Source: Gonapodya prolifera JEL478 (lineage: Eukaryota > Monoblepharomycota > Monoblepharidomycetes > Monoblepharidales > Gonapodyaceae). From it: DNA of 64,000 nucleotides. Positions 53,810-64,000 of this stretch are shown here, piece after piece. The first letter of the stretch is position 1, and each line of letters starts with the position of its first letter. The notes below the pieces were generated by a model. That model was given only the letters and a program-made list of their open reading frames with translations. It did no database searches and was not told the DNA's origin. The stretch covers positions 93,879-157,878 of the forward strand of contig KQ965832.1 in the NCBI GenBank assembly GCA_001574975.1, in the 5' to 3' direction. The position numbers and the translations under genes are program-made.

Positions 53810-55023
53810 TCAAACCCAACATTTTGGCGTCCACCCCGCAAGTCCCACTTCAGATATCTCCGTCTTGTGCATTGGCCAGTCCTCCTTTTGGCACGCGGCG
53901 CTGCAATACAGAACCACTGAGCAACACTTGCATTTGTCGAGCGTGATCTTTGTCTTCAAGTCGACTCGATTTGTTGGCCAATATTCCAGTTTTGGACAGT
54001 GGGAGTTCAAGCAAACAAAATAGTATCCTCCTCGAGCATATCGTTGGCTGGGCGACGAGTTATCCGGCCCACCAGAGCCCCAGGATTCAATGCTGCGGAG
54101 ATCGGCATGAAGTTCGCACCAATCATACAATCCGTCATATTTTCGAAGTGTGTGTTGCATTCCTGGGTGTGCCAAGATACGCTCGTGGACTGCCTTTATA
54201 TCGCCAATGGTATTTCCATCACGTAGCATAAGTTTCACGCACTTCAGGATAGTCCGCAACAACTGCACCACAATTTCTTTGTACTCCTGTTTTTTGCATT
54301 TTGTACGACACGTTTCCAGGAGGATTGCCACCTCGCAGAGATCGTCAATAATTGTTGGCTCGAGCGTCTAACCTAGTCGCAGACAGCTTTAGTCAGTGCT
54401 ACCAGCGCCACGTATATCCCTGAGGAGTGCTTCACGACGCTTACATTCATCCCAGATTCTCTAGCCCCTGCCATTGCACACCATGATCGAAGAATCTCAA
54501 CGTTGGAATGAACTTGATCCGAAAGATGGAGGCCAACAGGAGAGCCTGCAACAAGGACCAACAGCTGCAGTGCTTTTGACGGAATAATGAGCTCGCCATC
54601 ATTATTCTTGTGGCGACATTCGGTGTCGGAGGAAAGGGAGAGTATTTGACCTGTTTCATTCACCAAAGGCCCGTTGATACCAAAGGAGATCTGGCCGAGG
54701 ATGGGGAGAAGCGAGGAATGGTATCCTAGTCAGATGTTCGGTGTGTCATTTGCATTTAGGTGATTAGGATGTCGAAATCCGTGGTCCATCTGCGCAGCGA
54801 GCTGGAGCGGAGTGAGCTCATGGTGACCATCAAGCCCGCGTCGAGTTTGGTGTGCGCCGCGCGCATACTTTGGGCGCTTTGACGGGAATATAATTTTTTG
54901 GACGTAATCTTGCCAGATGTTACTCGAGGCAGACAGCACATCGCTGGTACAATCATCGATCTCAGAAAGCGTCCTTTTCCTCAACTGGAAGGGTGTCGTG
55001 ATAGCGTAGAGTGCTTGAGACAT
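53810..55023 (-). CDS. MYND zinc-finger protein, gene model incomplete
   Basis: Three successive minus-strand frames look like parts of one gene. The N-terminal part is 55023-54730 (MSQALYAITTPFQLRKRTLS..., ELTPLQLAAQMDHG), the middle 54700-54373 (LQLLVLVAGSPVGLHLSDQV) and the C-terminal 54360-53810. The last holds a MYND finger near its end (DKCKCCSVVLYCSAACQKED...HK) without the final Cys-x3-Cys, so another exon may follow. MYND fingers bind Pro-rich peptides. The junction near 54361-54372 has stops in both frames with no credible intron, suggesting a frameshift. It is related in type to the MYND relic at 23476. Confidence 0.55.
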
Positions 55024-55337
55024 CTATGACAAATCAATTGATGGGGCATGGCAAGAGTCGAACAACATCCATGACTCGAGGCTGAAAGTCATGGTCTTGA
55101 TTTGATTCCATAGGGCACTGGTTGGCGGTAAGGCCGGCACTGCGGAGGAAACGATATGGCAAAATGAAACCACTTCCAATTTTTGGAATAGTTACCCATC
55201 GACACCTCCAAGTATATTGACGCAGTATATTATCGCGGGCAAGTGCGATTTGTAAAACTCAGCACCTCAGCAAACGCCACACTGACTCCTTATAAATAGA
55301 GCCAGCCGCCAGTACGGACAGCATCAATTCTTCTTCG

Positions 55338-55874
55338 ATGGACGAGTGGGAGGACATTGCGGACGATTTCGACGTGCTGAGCTTAGACTCGGCGATTTCG
55401 GGTGCTCTCTCTGTCGCTGGACCGACGGACGCGCCTTCGGCCCCTCTCGCAGCGGATGACACTCGCCATCCCGCGGTGGAGACCGAGATTCCGGTCGATG
55501 GCAGCGTGAACCCCCCCCACTCTCGCTCCTCCACCCCCTCCCACTCTGCGACTGGCTCCGCGGATCAACGACCCGCCAACACCGACTCTCATCCCCACCC
55601 GCACCTCCACCCCGCCACCGACCCCACACACCACGACTGGACCGACGGCGACCCGACTCAGCGCCCTGGCGCGCGCGCATTCGGCCGTCTGCGATTCGGC
55701 GTTCGCAGCAACAAAACTCGCACTGGCGAGGGCAAACCCAACTGCGGGCCCGACTGCCGCTGGTGCATCCCCGAACGGGCGAGGAAGATCAAGTGGCGCC
55801 ATCGCAAGTGGGACTGGGAGATGAGGGAAATTATGCGGGAGCGGGAGCAGGACATTGATACTGGTGATTTATAA
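55338..55874 (+). CDS. Hypothetical protein with acidic N-terminus and basic C-terminus, 178 aa
   Basis: A single exon starting MDEWEDIADDFDVLSLDS. A low-complexity centre rich in Pro, Ser, Thr and His (residues 45-110) precedes a compact basic end with a C-x3-C-x2-C cluster (NCGPDCRWCIPERARKIKW) and a charged helix (RKWDWEMREIMREREQ). The Cys group might bind zinc. I do not recognise the family. The frame is clean, begins 50 bases after a sequence break at 55289 rich in AT, and its GC-rich codon use matches nearby host genes. Confidence 0.6.
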   Translation: MDEWEDIADDFDVLSLDSAISGALSVAGPTDAPSAPLAADDTRHPAVETEIPVDGSVNPPHSRSSTPSHSATGSADQRPANTDSHPHPHLHPATDPTHHDWTDGDPTQRPGARAFGRLRFGVRSNKTRTGEGKPNCGPDCRWCIPERARKIKWRHRKWDWEMREIMREREQDIDTGDL

Positions 55875-56214
55875 TGACGACGTGATTGGTAAAATGTACA
55901 TATGTATTGTTGTTCAGATGAATGTAAATACGAGGAAGCATCTCATTCAAAGACTTGAAAGGGTTCATTCCGATGGTCAAGTGATCTGTTTGAAAGAACC
56001 CTGTAAAGTTGGATGAAGTTGGGGACGAGCGCCAGCGCCAAGTGATGGGAGAGTCGACTGGATGAGGCGAGACGCGAGATTCCGAGTTCACTGAAATGAA
56101 ATGAGATGCATTCTCAGAAACATTGCCGTTCGCTCCCATCTCTCCCATCTCTCCCATCTCATCCCAATGCCCATAACTCTCCGTACGTCCGCCTCGCCGC
56201 CGAAAATACAGCAT

Positions 56215-57600
56215 TCACGACCTCTCAAGGTCACGGTCACGGTCGACGGCAAGTCTCACGCCAAGGTCACGTTCGTCGTCTGAGTCCGGTTGTGGAGAGG
56301 ACGCAGGCGACAGAGATGTGCTATCGGGAGGTGTGTGGACGGGGCGGTCGTGGATGTCACCAAGAACAGGAGAACGACAAGAAACAGCGTCGTCGGCGGT
56401 GGTGGTGGTGGGGGCGGCGAAGGGTGTCGATTCCGTTCCTTCAGCGTTTTCCCCGCCCTGCACCTCGGCGTCCATGTCGACGACGACGGCACCTGCAGCT
56501 GGATCCTGGATGGAGGTGTTGCGGTCGTACAGGTGGGGCTGCGATTGGTGACCGGCATAGCGGTCTCCAGATCCCGGGGGAAGCCATGTCGCCATCCGCA
56601 ATAAAAACGAGCCAGAACCACTGCTCAAAGATTGCCAGGGTCGAGTGCCTGCAGAAACGTTCCCTGCCCTGGCCAGGTCCTCCCTATTCTCGGTGGCGGC
56701 CCACCCCTCAGATGAACTTTGCGGAGTACAATTGTCCACGTTATTTGTCAAATCCCTGCGACAAACGGGACACACGCCCCTCCAACTGACAAGCCAGGCG
56801 TCGACGCACTGGGCGTGGAATACGTGCGTGCAGGGAAGTGCGCGCAGGATCGCCCCCGGGGGTTCGGAGGGTGTCGAGACAGATTGGGCATAGGGGCGTC
56901 GATGTGGAAAAGGTGGTCCGGACGAAGATGTGGGATGATTGTTTGGTTTTGTGGGGACACGGGGCGTGGTGGGGATGGAAGCGGGTGCCGGTTTGGCAAA
57001 CCGTCAGGAGAAAAACGGCACCTGGTGCAACGTCCTTCCACCCGGCACGGTTACCCCGTCGTGGAGATACTGACACGCCCTACGGCCATGCGCACGAGAA
57101 GCGAGGGGTCGACAGTATCGCCGTGGTATAAATCCTGCGTGGGCACCGCTGCCGCCGCTTCGGGCACGCTGGACCAGATGAGCTGGTTATACAGGTCGGG
57201 GTTTTGGAGGCGCAGGGGTGCGAGGATGGCGCGGGCACGCTTTCTGTGTGTGTTTGGATGGAGAGGTCGTGTTTGGGGGGAGGGGTTAGGTGGCGAGATT
57301 GATTAGAGATCGTAATGTCAATATGCAAAGTCCTCACTCGACGAGGAGTATTCCGCAATCTGCTCCTCGGGGTATTCGGCTCGGTCAGTGCTGTCTCACT
57401 TAGGCCTCGGGCTCCACTGCACGTCCGTTGTGCGATCGCTGGGACACTCACCAACCACCGCCACATTGTCACAACAAACATGCCGATGATACGGATATCG
57501 ATGACTGCAGCAAAGACACAAATCGCGACGAGGAAGATAAAACGTTGTTGCGGCGACGGGTCTGGCGCGGGGCCGGCGGTGTATTACGGTGATTAGTACG
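56215..57600 (-). pseudogene. Membrane RING-H2 gene A, broken
   Basis: Third member of a tandem array. The membrane exon (about 57600-57452; PDPSPQQRFIFLVAICVFAA) and the large exon from 57239 to 56215 are recognisable with the same splice sites as in B and C. One-base frame changes lie near 57040 (before the LHQVPF segment) and in a C-run near 56865, between [12 protein letters not shown] and the rest of the RING ([23 protein letters not shown]). No first exon is found. Broken ubiquitin-ligase-type gene. Confidence 0.7.
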
Positions 57601-57724
57601 GTGCACCCCTTGCATGGAGAATCGCCAGCCCAGCGCGCTCTCGCAGCCGGCCCTGTTTTTCTTTTGTATCCACCAGGCAGCCCGTCCTGCACCTTGGCTG
57701 TGAGTGTGACTCTCTTCCTGGCAT

Positions 57725-57870
57725 CCGGACTGGCGCCAGCCTCGATGAGCTTCTTGACATCGACCTCCCTGCCGGATTCCACGGCATCGATCAGCTGTGC
57801 GTCGAGAGTGGCGGATATTTCGTTCCGGTGTGGTGGAAGAAGAGGGAGAGGCAGCGGGTAATTTGCCAAC
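57725..57870 (-). pseudogene. Ankyrin-like fragment at the edge of RING unit A
   Basis: Encodes NEISATLDAQLIDAVESGRE and KKLIEAGASPDARKR, one ankyrin repeat. A sister copy lies at the same position relative to RING gene B (59590-59725). It is part of the duplicated unit, not a full gene. Confidence 0.55.
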
Positions 57871-58099
57871 GACACATATTGCATTTCGGGTTTCGTAGAT
57901 CTCAATTGTTAGGCATTGCTTGATGCATTAACATTGGCACAAACATATACAATACATAAACATCACAATAACTCATGTAAAAGCTGATCACGAAGTTGTT
58001 CTAGCCACGAGCGTCCGTGCTTTCGCGCTCCCGTCGCTCCCGTCGGGCCGCCCCTCCCCACATGTCCATCTCACCGTCAAGCCGAGCTGGGTGCCGCAA

Positions 58100-59317
58100 T
58101 CACGCCCTTGCAAGGTCCAGGTCAACGGACTGCGTCACTCCGACGTCTCGTTCCTCAACACCTGCAACGATGTCCAGCACGACGTCGGCTGCAGGTGGGG
58201 GGCCGGTGGTCGTGGCGTGGTCGGTTGTCGGAACCATCTCCGGAGATTGGCCAGACGTGGGCGTGGGACTGGAGGTGTGGTCCCCTCGGCTGGGCAACCA
58301 CGATGTCAACCGCGAAAGGACCAAACTTGACACTCCACTGACATCCTGCGCGTGTCCCATCCTCGCAATCTCCGCACCGTCCACCCCGTCCTGCACATCG
58401 ACGTCGTCCTGCTCCTTTGTCAAATCCCGCCTACACACTGGACACACCCCTCTCCACCCGACCAGCCAGGCGTCCACGCACTGCGCGTGGAACACGTGCG
58501 AGCAGTAAAGTGTCCGGAGAATGGCACCCGGTGTGCGTAGCGTGTCGAGACAGATGGGGCATAGCGGGGTGGATGTGGTGCAAGTGGTGAGGACTGAGAC
58601 ATGGGAGGATTGTTTCACGGTGGCGGGGACTCGGGGCGCCGCGGAGATCGGATCCGGTTTTGAGACGTGGCAGAACGGCCATGAGAAGAAGGGCACCCTG
58701 TGCAGCGTGGATGCACCAGGCACCGCGCCCCCTGTCGTTAAGATACTGACGCGCCTCGCGGTCATCCGCGCAAGGGAGGAGGGGTCGACCGTGGCGCCGT
58801 GGTAAATGTCCCGAATGGGTGCTGTCGGCACCGCCGCTGGAATGCTGGACCAGGGAACGGCGGGAGGCGGTGACAGACCACTGGACCAGATGAGCTGATT
58901 GTACAGGTCAGGGTTTTGGAGACGTAGGGGCGCGAGGATGGCGCGGGCGCGCTTTGGAAAGGGGTAGGGTGGCGGCGGGGCAAGATTTAACCGTGGCATC
59001 GAATGCACCTCGCCAGGTATCCGCTTCAATACTCACCAACCACCGACGAACTGTCACAACAAACATGCTAATGAAGCCCGTCCCGATGACTCCGCCAAAG
59101 ACACACATTGCGACGATCAAGACCATCTGTTGTTGCGGCGATTGGTCTGCCGTAGGGCCGGGGGTGTATTGGTAAGCGTCTGCGTTGGTTGGTAGGTGGG
59201 TAAGCGGGAGCGCCGGATAGACAAAGGCGAATACAAACAGTGCGATGGCGCAGGAGTGGATGTGGATGTTATCGTTGCAGCGGATGAGTAATATCCCGCG
59301 TACCATGGGGCGTCCAT
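58100..59317 (-). CDS. Membrane RING-H2 protein B, 357 aa
   Basis: Exons are 59317-59239, 59179-59037 and 58951-58100, in phase, with middle-exon length (143 bases) equal to that of gene C. The order is a short Ser/Thr-rich lumenal start (MDAPWYAGYYSSAATITS), a membrane helix (MVLIVAMCVFGGVIGTGFIS), a cytoplasmic region ([20 protein letters not shown]) and a complete RING-H2 ([32 protein letters not shown]), then a disordered Ser/Pro/Thr tail. It is a likely membrane-anchored E3 ubiquitin ligase. Compared with gene C, the signal-peptide part is missing because the homologous upstream frame has no ATG, so the start is uncertain. Confidence 0.8.
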
Positions 59318-59589
59318 CGCGTGGAAGCAAAAGAAGCGAAAGTGGCCGAGGGGGGTGAGGGGGAATTGCGGGAGGACGGAGAAGAAAGCGAGCGGGGGAG
59401 ATAAGACTGCCGGATCAGATTGGCGCCGGTCTCCTAATGTGAGTTTTTACAAAGAATAGGATACCGCGGGTGTACGGTTGATACGACGCACGTCACTCCT
59501 CAGGGTCAAGGGTAGTGCAAGGGTGCGCACAGTTTTATCGCACGATCTTATCTCCTTCCATTTTCTGAACCCCACAAGCAGTCCGTTGT

Positions 59590-59725
59590 CCACCTTTGCC
59601 GGCAGCGCGGCTGTTTTTCTTGCGTCCGGATCCGCCCCGGCCTCGATCAGCGGATGCGCCTCGACCTCGCTGCCACCTTCCAAGGCGTCCAGAGTGGCGG
59701 ATATTTCGTTCCGGTGTACCGGCAT
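59590..59725 (-). pseudogene. Ankyrin-like fragment at the edge of RING unit B
   Basis: Encodes NEISATLDALEGGSEV and LIEAGADPDARKTA. It matches the fragment at 57725-57870 and carries a small deletion. The interval 59726-60150 shows no gene, only a stretch (near 59890-59945) shared with 57905-57975 that marks the duplication unit. Confidence 0.55.
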
Positions 59726-60159
59726 GTAGTAACAATTAGCTGTGACTGGAAGAGTTTATGCAGAAGATGAAGCAAAAGAGGAAACCCGATCTCCATCAAC
59801 GTCTTCGTGGGGTGAATTGTTTGGACCCGGAGCGTGCTTTTTAATTCTCGCACGCTGTATTATGGACGTCATTTGCTGGGTACTGCTTGATGTACTGACA
59901 TTAAACACTGCACTATTTACAGATATCATCAACATCACAATAACTGACAAAACTTTTTCAAGAAGATCTACATAGTTCCATAAACGGACGTCCATGTGTA
60001 CGCGTTCACTCCCATCTCTCCCGCTGGATTACAATCTCACCGCCGCTGCACATTACATCCCCGTATTGTTCGCGCCACATTTCACGGCCTCGCAAGGTCC
60101 CGGTCCACCGAAAGTCTCACTCCGAGGTCACGTTCGTCCGCACCAGAGTTAGAGTCCGG

Positions 60160-61646
60160 TTATGGTTGTAGAGAGTATGAAGGCGGGGAGGATCTGTCGG
60201 CGGGAGGTGCCTGTGGGGGGAACTGGTCATCGTCATTGTTGGTGGAGGCAAGGGGTGCCGATTCCGTTCCGTCTGCGGCCTCGCCGCTCTGCATCTCGGC
60301 ATCAATATCCACGACGATGTCGTCTACAGATGGAGGGTGGGTGGTGGCGTCGCTGCCGTTTGTCTGCATCATCTCCGAGGGTTGGACGTGAGCAGTCCTG
60401 GAGACATGGGCTCCTCGGCGGAGAAACCAGGATGCGACCCGCGAAAAAGACGCGGCAGCACCACCGCTGACATTCCCCGAGCGTCCCGTCCCCGATCTCG
60501 CAATCTCCCCCCCATCCACATCAACATCATCCTTTGTCAAATCCCTTCGACACACGGGACACACACCCCGCCACCCCACAAGCCAGGCGTCCACGCACTG
60601 GGCGTGGAACACGTGCATGCAGGGAAGAGTGCGCAGGATTGCGCCTGGGGTGCGGAGAGTGTCGAGACAGATTGGGCATAGGGGAGTGGAGGTTGAGAGT
60701 GTGGTGAGGACGGAGATGTGGGATGATTGTTTGGTGGTTGTGGGGATCCGGGGGGCGGTGGGGATGGGAGATGCTTTGGAGAGGAAGGAGAACGCCGGCA
60801 AGGAGAAGAACGGAACCCTGTGGAGCGTGGAGGCACCCGGCATAGTCCCACCCGTCGTGGAGATCGTGACACGTCCCGCAGCCATGCGCGCGAGTGACGA
60901 AGGGTCGACTGTGGCGCCATGGTACCTGTCCATGGGTACCTGCGCGCGCGCCGCCGCCGCCGCGCCTGGGATGTTGGACCAGGGATCGGTGGCGTGGGTT
61001 CCAGTGCGAGACAAGGTGCCGGACCAGATGAGGCGGCTGTAGAGCTCGGGGTTTTGGAGACGGAGAGGTGCGAGGATGGCGCGGGCGCGCTTTAGGTGTG
61101 GTGGTTGTGGTGTCAGGAGTTCGTGTAGTGTGGAAACTGGAAATGGAAGGCAGGAGGACTCACCAACCACCGTCTGACTGTGACGACGAACATGGTGATG
61201 ATGCCGGACGCGATGGCTGCGATGAAAATGCCCATTGCGAGGAGGAAGAAGAAACGTTCCTGCGGCGATGGGTCTGGTGCGGTGCCGGTGGTGTATTGGT
61301 ATGGGACTGTGTTTATGGGGTGAGTGGGGTGTGTCAACAGGCGGACGGGGTGTAGGCAATTAGTGATTGTGTACGTACAGTGGGATGGAGCGGCCGGGGT
61401 TGACGTTGAAGTTGCGGATGCTGACACTGTGGATGAGTCATACGACCCGTCCAGCGCGTCAATCAGCGCGAGTGGCACGGCCATTGATGCTGGGGTTGGT
61501 GCAGCGAGTGCGCGGGGAGGGAGAGGAAGGAGAAAAGCGACCGTCGGAAGCAAAAGAAGCAGAAATGGCCGAGCGGAGGGATTCGCCGGGCGAGAGCGCG
61601 AGGACGGGGAAGGGAGCGGGAGAAGAGCGGGGCGATGGAGGAGCAT
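60160..61646 (-). CDS. Membrane RING-H2 protein C, 446 aa
   Basis: Exons are 61646-61379, 61306-61164 and 61089-60160, totalling 447 codons. A signal-peptide-like leader ([18 protein letters not shown]...ALAA) precedes a short lumenal segment rich in Ser, Thr and Ala. A membrane helix ([20 protein letters not shown]) and the [20 protein letters not shown] region follow, then a long linker. The RING-H2 has [24 protein letters not shown] and CPVCRRDL, with all eight ligands present. The tail is acidic and disordered. It is probably an E3 ligase acting at the secretory or plasma membrane, and the most complete member of the array and likely parent of A and B. Confidence 0.85.
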
Positions 61647-62237
61647 TACAGGGGAAAGGAGAGAGAGTGGCGATTAAAAGGAGACGGGATTTGATTTGCG
61701 CCGGACTCCTAATGTAAGTTTAGACAAAGGAAAAGGACGGGCCGGATGTTTCGTTGACACGCCACTCAGCACTTCCCCAGGGTGGGAAGTTAGGATGCTT
61801 CAAGGGTCTGCGCGTGAACCGTCTTCTGCCGCGCGATCTCATCTGCCTTGTTTCTGAGGGCAAGTAATCAGGTGCTTAACGGGGCGAAGCTCATAGCGAT
61901 GGGCGTGGTTTATGTTACGGCCCCCAAAATACTGCGTGTCCGCATGCTAAAGCTATGAGCGACACGTGTCCCACTGTCGTACAAACTTCCAAATGCTGAC
62001 GGGGGCTTCTCAAAAAACTGAACAAGTCTGGCAGGCATCGCATTGTAAGAGAAGTAAAACACCATTTTGAACCCTCATCTGATTCTTACGGTGTGGGATA
62101 TTTCCATCGAATTGGCACTAACAGTACCTTTCGCCTACAAGAAAAGGAGTGCTAGCGCTTGGAAGGCTGATAGCGCTACATCAATGTTGACCCTCAGTAC
62201 AAATGCCACCTGTGAACTACACCGTGCTCAACCACTC

Positions 62238-62690
62238 CTATCTGATTGCCGGCATCGCATCGAAGAGTGCAGTCCGGGCCCAATCACTCAGCGGACCAAT
62301 CTCCACAGCTTGCCCTTCGCTCGACATTGCAAACGCCTCAAGGACAGAGCAATCATCAGAAATCTCGATAACTTTGGGGTCCTACTCTCGCAGACAGTCA
62401 TTTTCAAGCAAAAGGAAGGCCAGATGCCGGTCATACTGGAATGACGTCACGGAACTTACCCCTTTCAAATCATCTGCGACCGCAACATCATCATTCACGT
62501 CGGCAGGCATGCCACGAAAAAATCCAGAGCGCTGTACGAGGTCCATGCGCCGCACCAGCAATTGTCGTGGTGCCAGGTTGGGAGGCACTGGTGGACCGGC
62601 CACGACTGTTCCTTGCGCTTGGATGGCCGATGATGCAGTCGATCTCGACTTGATAGGTGGCTTTTGGCGTAGTTTGGATCATGGCGTGGT
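62238..62690 (-). CDS. Hypothetical protein, 3' part, two exons visible
   Basis: An exon from about 62690 down to 62458 (TASSAIQAQGTVVAGPPVPP, QLLVRRMDLVQRSGFFRGMP) is followed by a consensus GTAAGT donor. The next exon, 62381-62238, joins in phase and ends DWARTALFDAMPAIR. The 5' start is not found because a stop lies just upstream in frame. It lies downstream of the SH3 receptor on the same strand. Function unknown. Confidence 0.45.
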
Positions 62691-62925
62691 GCACGTTGCC
62701 TGATAGCATCTTCGAATGCAATTAAATTATTCTATGGGATTCGACCTCAGAATTACCACTGCTCGTTTGGGAGAATGAAACCTAGCAGGATTATGCAGTA
62801 GAGTCGATACAATCTTCAGCCATTCCAGGAGTCACAGAGGCAAAACTTTGTTGCGGCACTTCAAATTACTGCGCTACTGACATTTCTATCATCGAACACA
62901 GTCCAGAACTAAGGAGCTGCACGCA

Positions 62926-64000
62926 TCACTCCCCACGTCCACGTCGAGCCGCCGACGGCGGAGCAAGCCCCCTCCGCTCCTCCAACTTAATAACCTCGGA
63001 CGGAATCAGCGGCACCACATCCGAAAACACCCCGCTGCGCATATTCCGGTCCCATACTGGTCCTCTCACATCACTCGATACGCCGTTTGGCCGGGAAGAC
63101 GTGCTCGGCGGAGGTTGCAGCGAGACAGACCGGGGAGCGATCTGAGAAGATGCGCCGGGAGGGTGGAATTGGAGGAACGCGGGATTGACGTTGTGGAGGT
63201 TAAGGATGTTGACCGGTCTGAGGTGGTTGAGAAGGTTTTCAGTATTTCTTGTTACGGTCGAATAAACGCAAGATCTAAACACTCACAAAAACCCGTACTG
63301 CCCCGTGGCCATCTAAAACCCATCGCACGTATTAATTCCTCGCGATAGCTGTAAAACATGCCGAACAAGCAACTCACATTCGTACCCGTTGCCCACCCAT
63401 CCTTGAACACCATCGCCAGAGCGATCAAGTTTCCAGGAGAGACCCACATCTCATCCTCAGTGGTGGGTGTGTACTGTACGGGACGACGGGAAAGCATGTT
63501 CATCTCTGATCCGCACACTGCAACCTGATCAGAGGTTCAGAAAGAACATACAGGCACAACACCGACTAACGGCTCCCTCGGGTACGGCACGCTCGGAATT
63601 CCTAAGGTCGGGTCGATGTTACACAAGCTGGCGGCGTAGTTGTAGAACCACTTCGAAATCGCAGACAGGCGCGAAGACCGAAGGCGGGACACATCACCTC
63701 CAACACGGCCAAAAAAAAACACAGAAAGCTGAGCTTACGTGGTTCTCAATCTGTTCACCGCTCTCTTCCATCCCATTCTGCACCGGAGCCCCACTTGACC
63801 CGACACTCAGATCGTTTGCCGACTCTGTACTCGGTGGCACATCCGGCAAGACGAATCCGCGCTGCCTAGATCCCGATCCCGACCCCGATACCGCACTGTG
63901 TCCCGTCACGCGGCTTGATGTTGACTGCGAGGCGATCATCGTCGTGGCGGATATCTGAGCGCTTGGAGGAGGCGGCGTCAACTTTTGCGACTGCTGCAGT
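62926..64000 (-). CDS. SH3-domain receptor-like protein, C-terminal part, runs off window
   Basis: Exons are 64000 (cut)-63739, 63650-63563, 63517-63378, 63312-63287 (26 nt) and 63217-62926, all in phase. The SH3 domain is split exactly as in the gene at 29711-31979: VQYTPTTEDEMWVSPGN, VFKDGWATGTN, ATGQYGF. A shared exon before it reads WFYNYAASLCNIDPTLG (WFYSYAAELSKMDPNST in the paralogue). The visible N-terminal part is Ser-rich and presumably cytoplasmic; ectodomain and membrane span would lie beyond 64000. SH3 domains bind Pro-rich motifs, pointing to a signalling scaffold. Confidence 0.8.

Noticed and set aside
55383-55802. Minus-strand Gly/Val/Arg-rich open frame
   Set aside because: Antisense shadow of the clean plus-strand gene 55338-55874.
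61700-62230. Short plus-strand frames after the RING array
   Set aside because: They overlap antisense to the two-exon minus-strand gene or lie in DNA resembling the RING-unit border; nothing else supportable.

Overview
The window looks like a repeat-rich, intron-bearing nuclear contig of a zoosporic (chytrid-like) fungus. Supporting signs are short GT-AG introns of about 45 to 190 bases, a fungal-style Ty1/copia retrotransposon, a hAT transposon, a Fanzor RNA-guided nuclease element, RING, SH3, WW and MYND proteins, and large-DNA-virus-type genes embedded in the DNA. I infer a relative of Spizellomyces from the resemblance of the Fanzor to the published Spizellomyces protein. That resemblance is from memory and was not searched. 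Runs of N mark assembly gaps at 37404-37421 and 49503-49951.

Region 1 (1-15 kb) is a decayed island of virus-type genes. It holds two tandem primase/D5-type SF3 helicase genes, both broken. It also holds two MSV199-type DNA-binding proteins, one broken and one intact with a GIY-YIG-like segment, and several orphan ORFs. A roughly 300 bp flanking repeat occurs four times, and short Fanzor-derived elements are interspersed. The last segment of the helicase and the end of both MSV199-type proteins are the same module.

Region 2 (15-34 kb) is mostly host-like. It carries a protein kinase joined to a NYN ribonuclease-type domain, an F-box gene, three tandem aldo-keto reductases (the first a pseudogene) with a MYND pseudogene between two of them, a WW-domain gene with an 11-nt exon, and two adjacent receptor-like proteins with one membrane span and a cytoplasmic SH3 domain. 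A zinc-finger gene follows, and then tRNA-Arg(CCT).

Region 3 (34-51 kb) is mobile. It has a tandem-like repeat block, a broken copia element with two LTRs, and a 2.2 kb Fanzor element that runs into and truncates an F-box/ankyrin gene. A 515 bp Fanzor derivative follows, then an RG-rich gene and a vWA gene. The vWA gene is split by a hAT transposon with 18 bp terminal repeats and a perfect 8 bp target duplication. The RG and vWA genes share a TATA-plus-upstream promoter block.

Region 4 (51-64 kb) is gene-dense. It has a dispersed satellite-like repeat, a GST, a MYND gene, an unknown single-exon gene, a tandem array of three membrane RING-H2 genes (one broken), and a third SH3 receptor paralogue running off the window.

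The most notable system is the Fanzor set: one near-complete nuclease gene with two lesions, three short relatives that keep both ends and the putative guide-RNA scaffold, and two relics. Each scaffold end abuts different flanking DNA, so each could specify a different guide.
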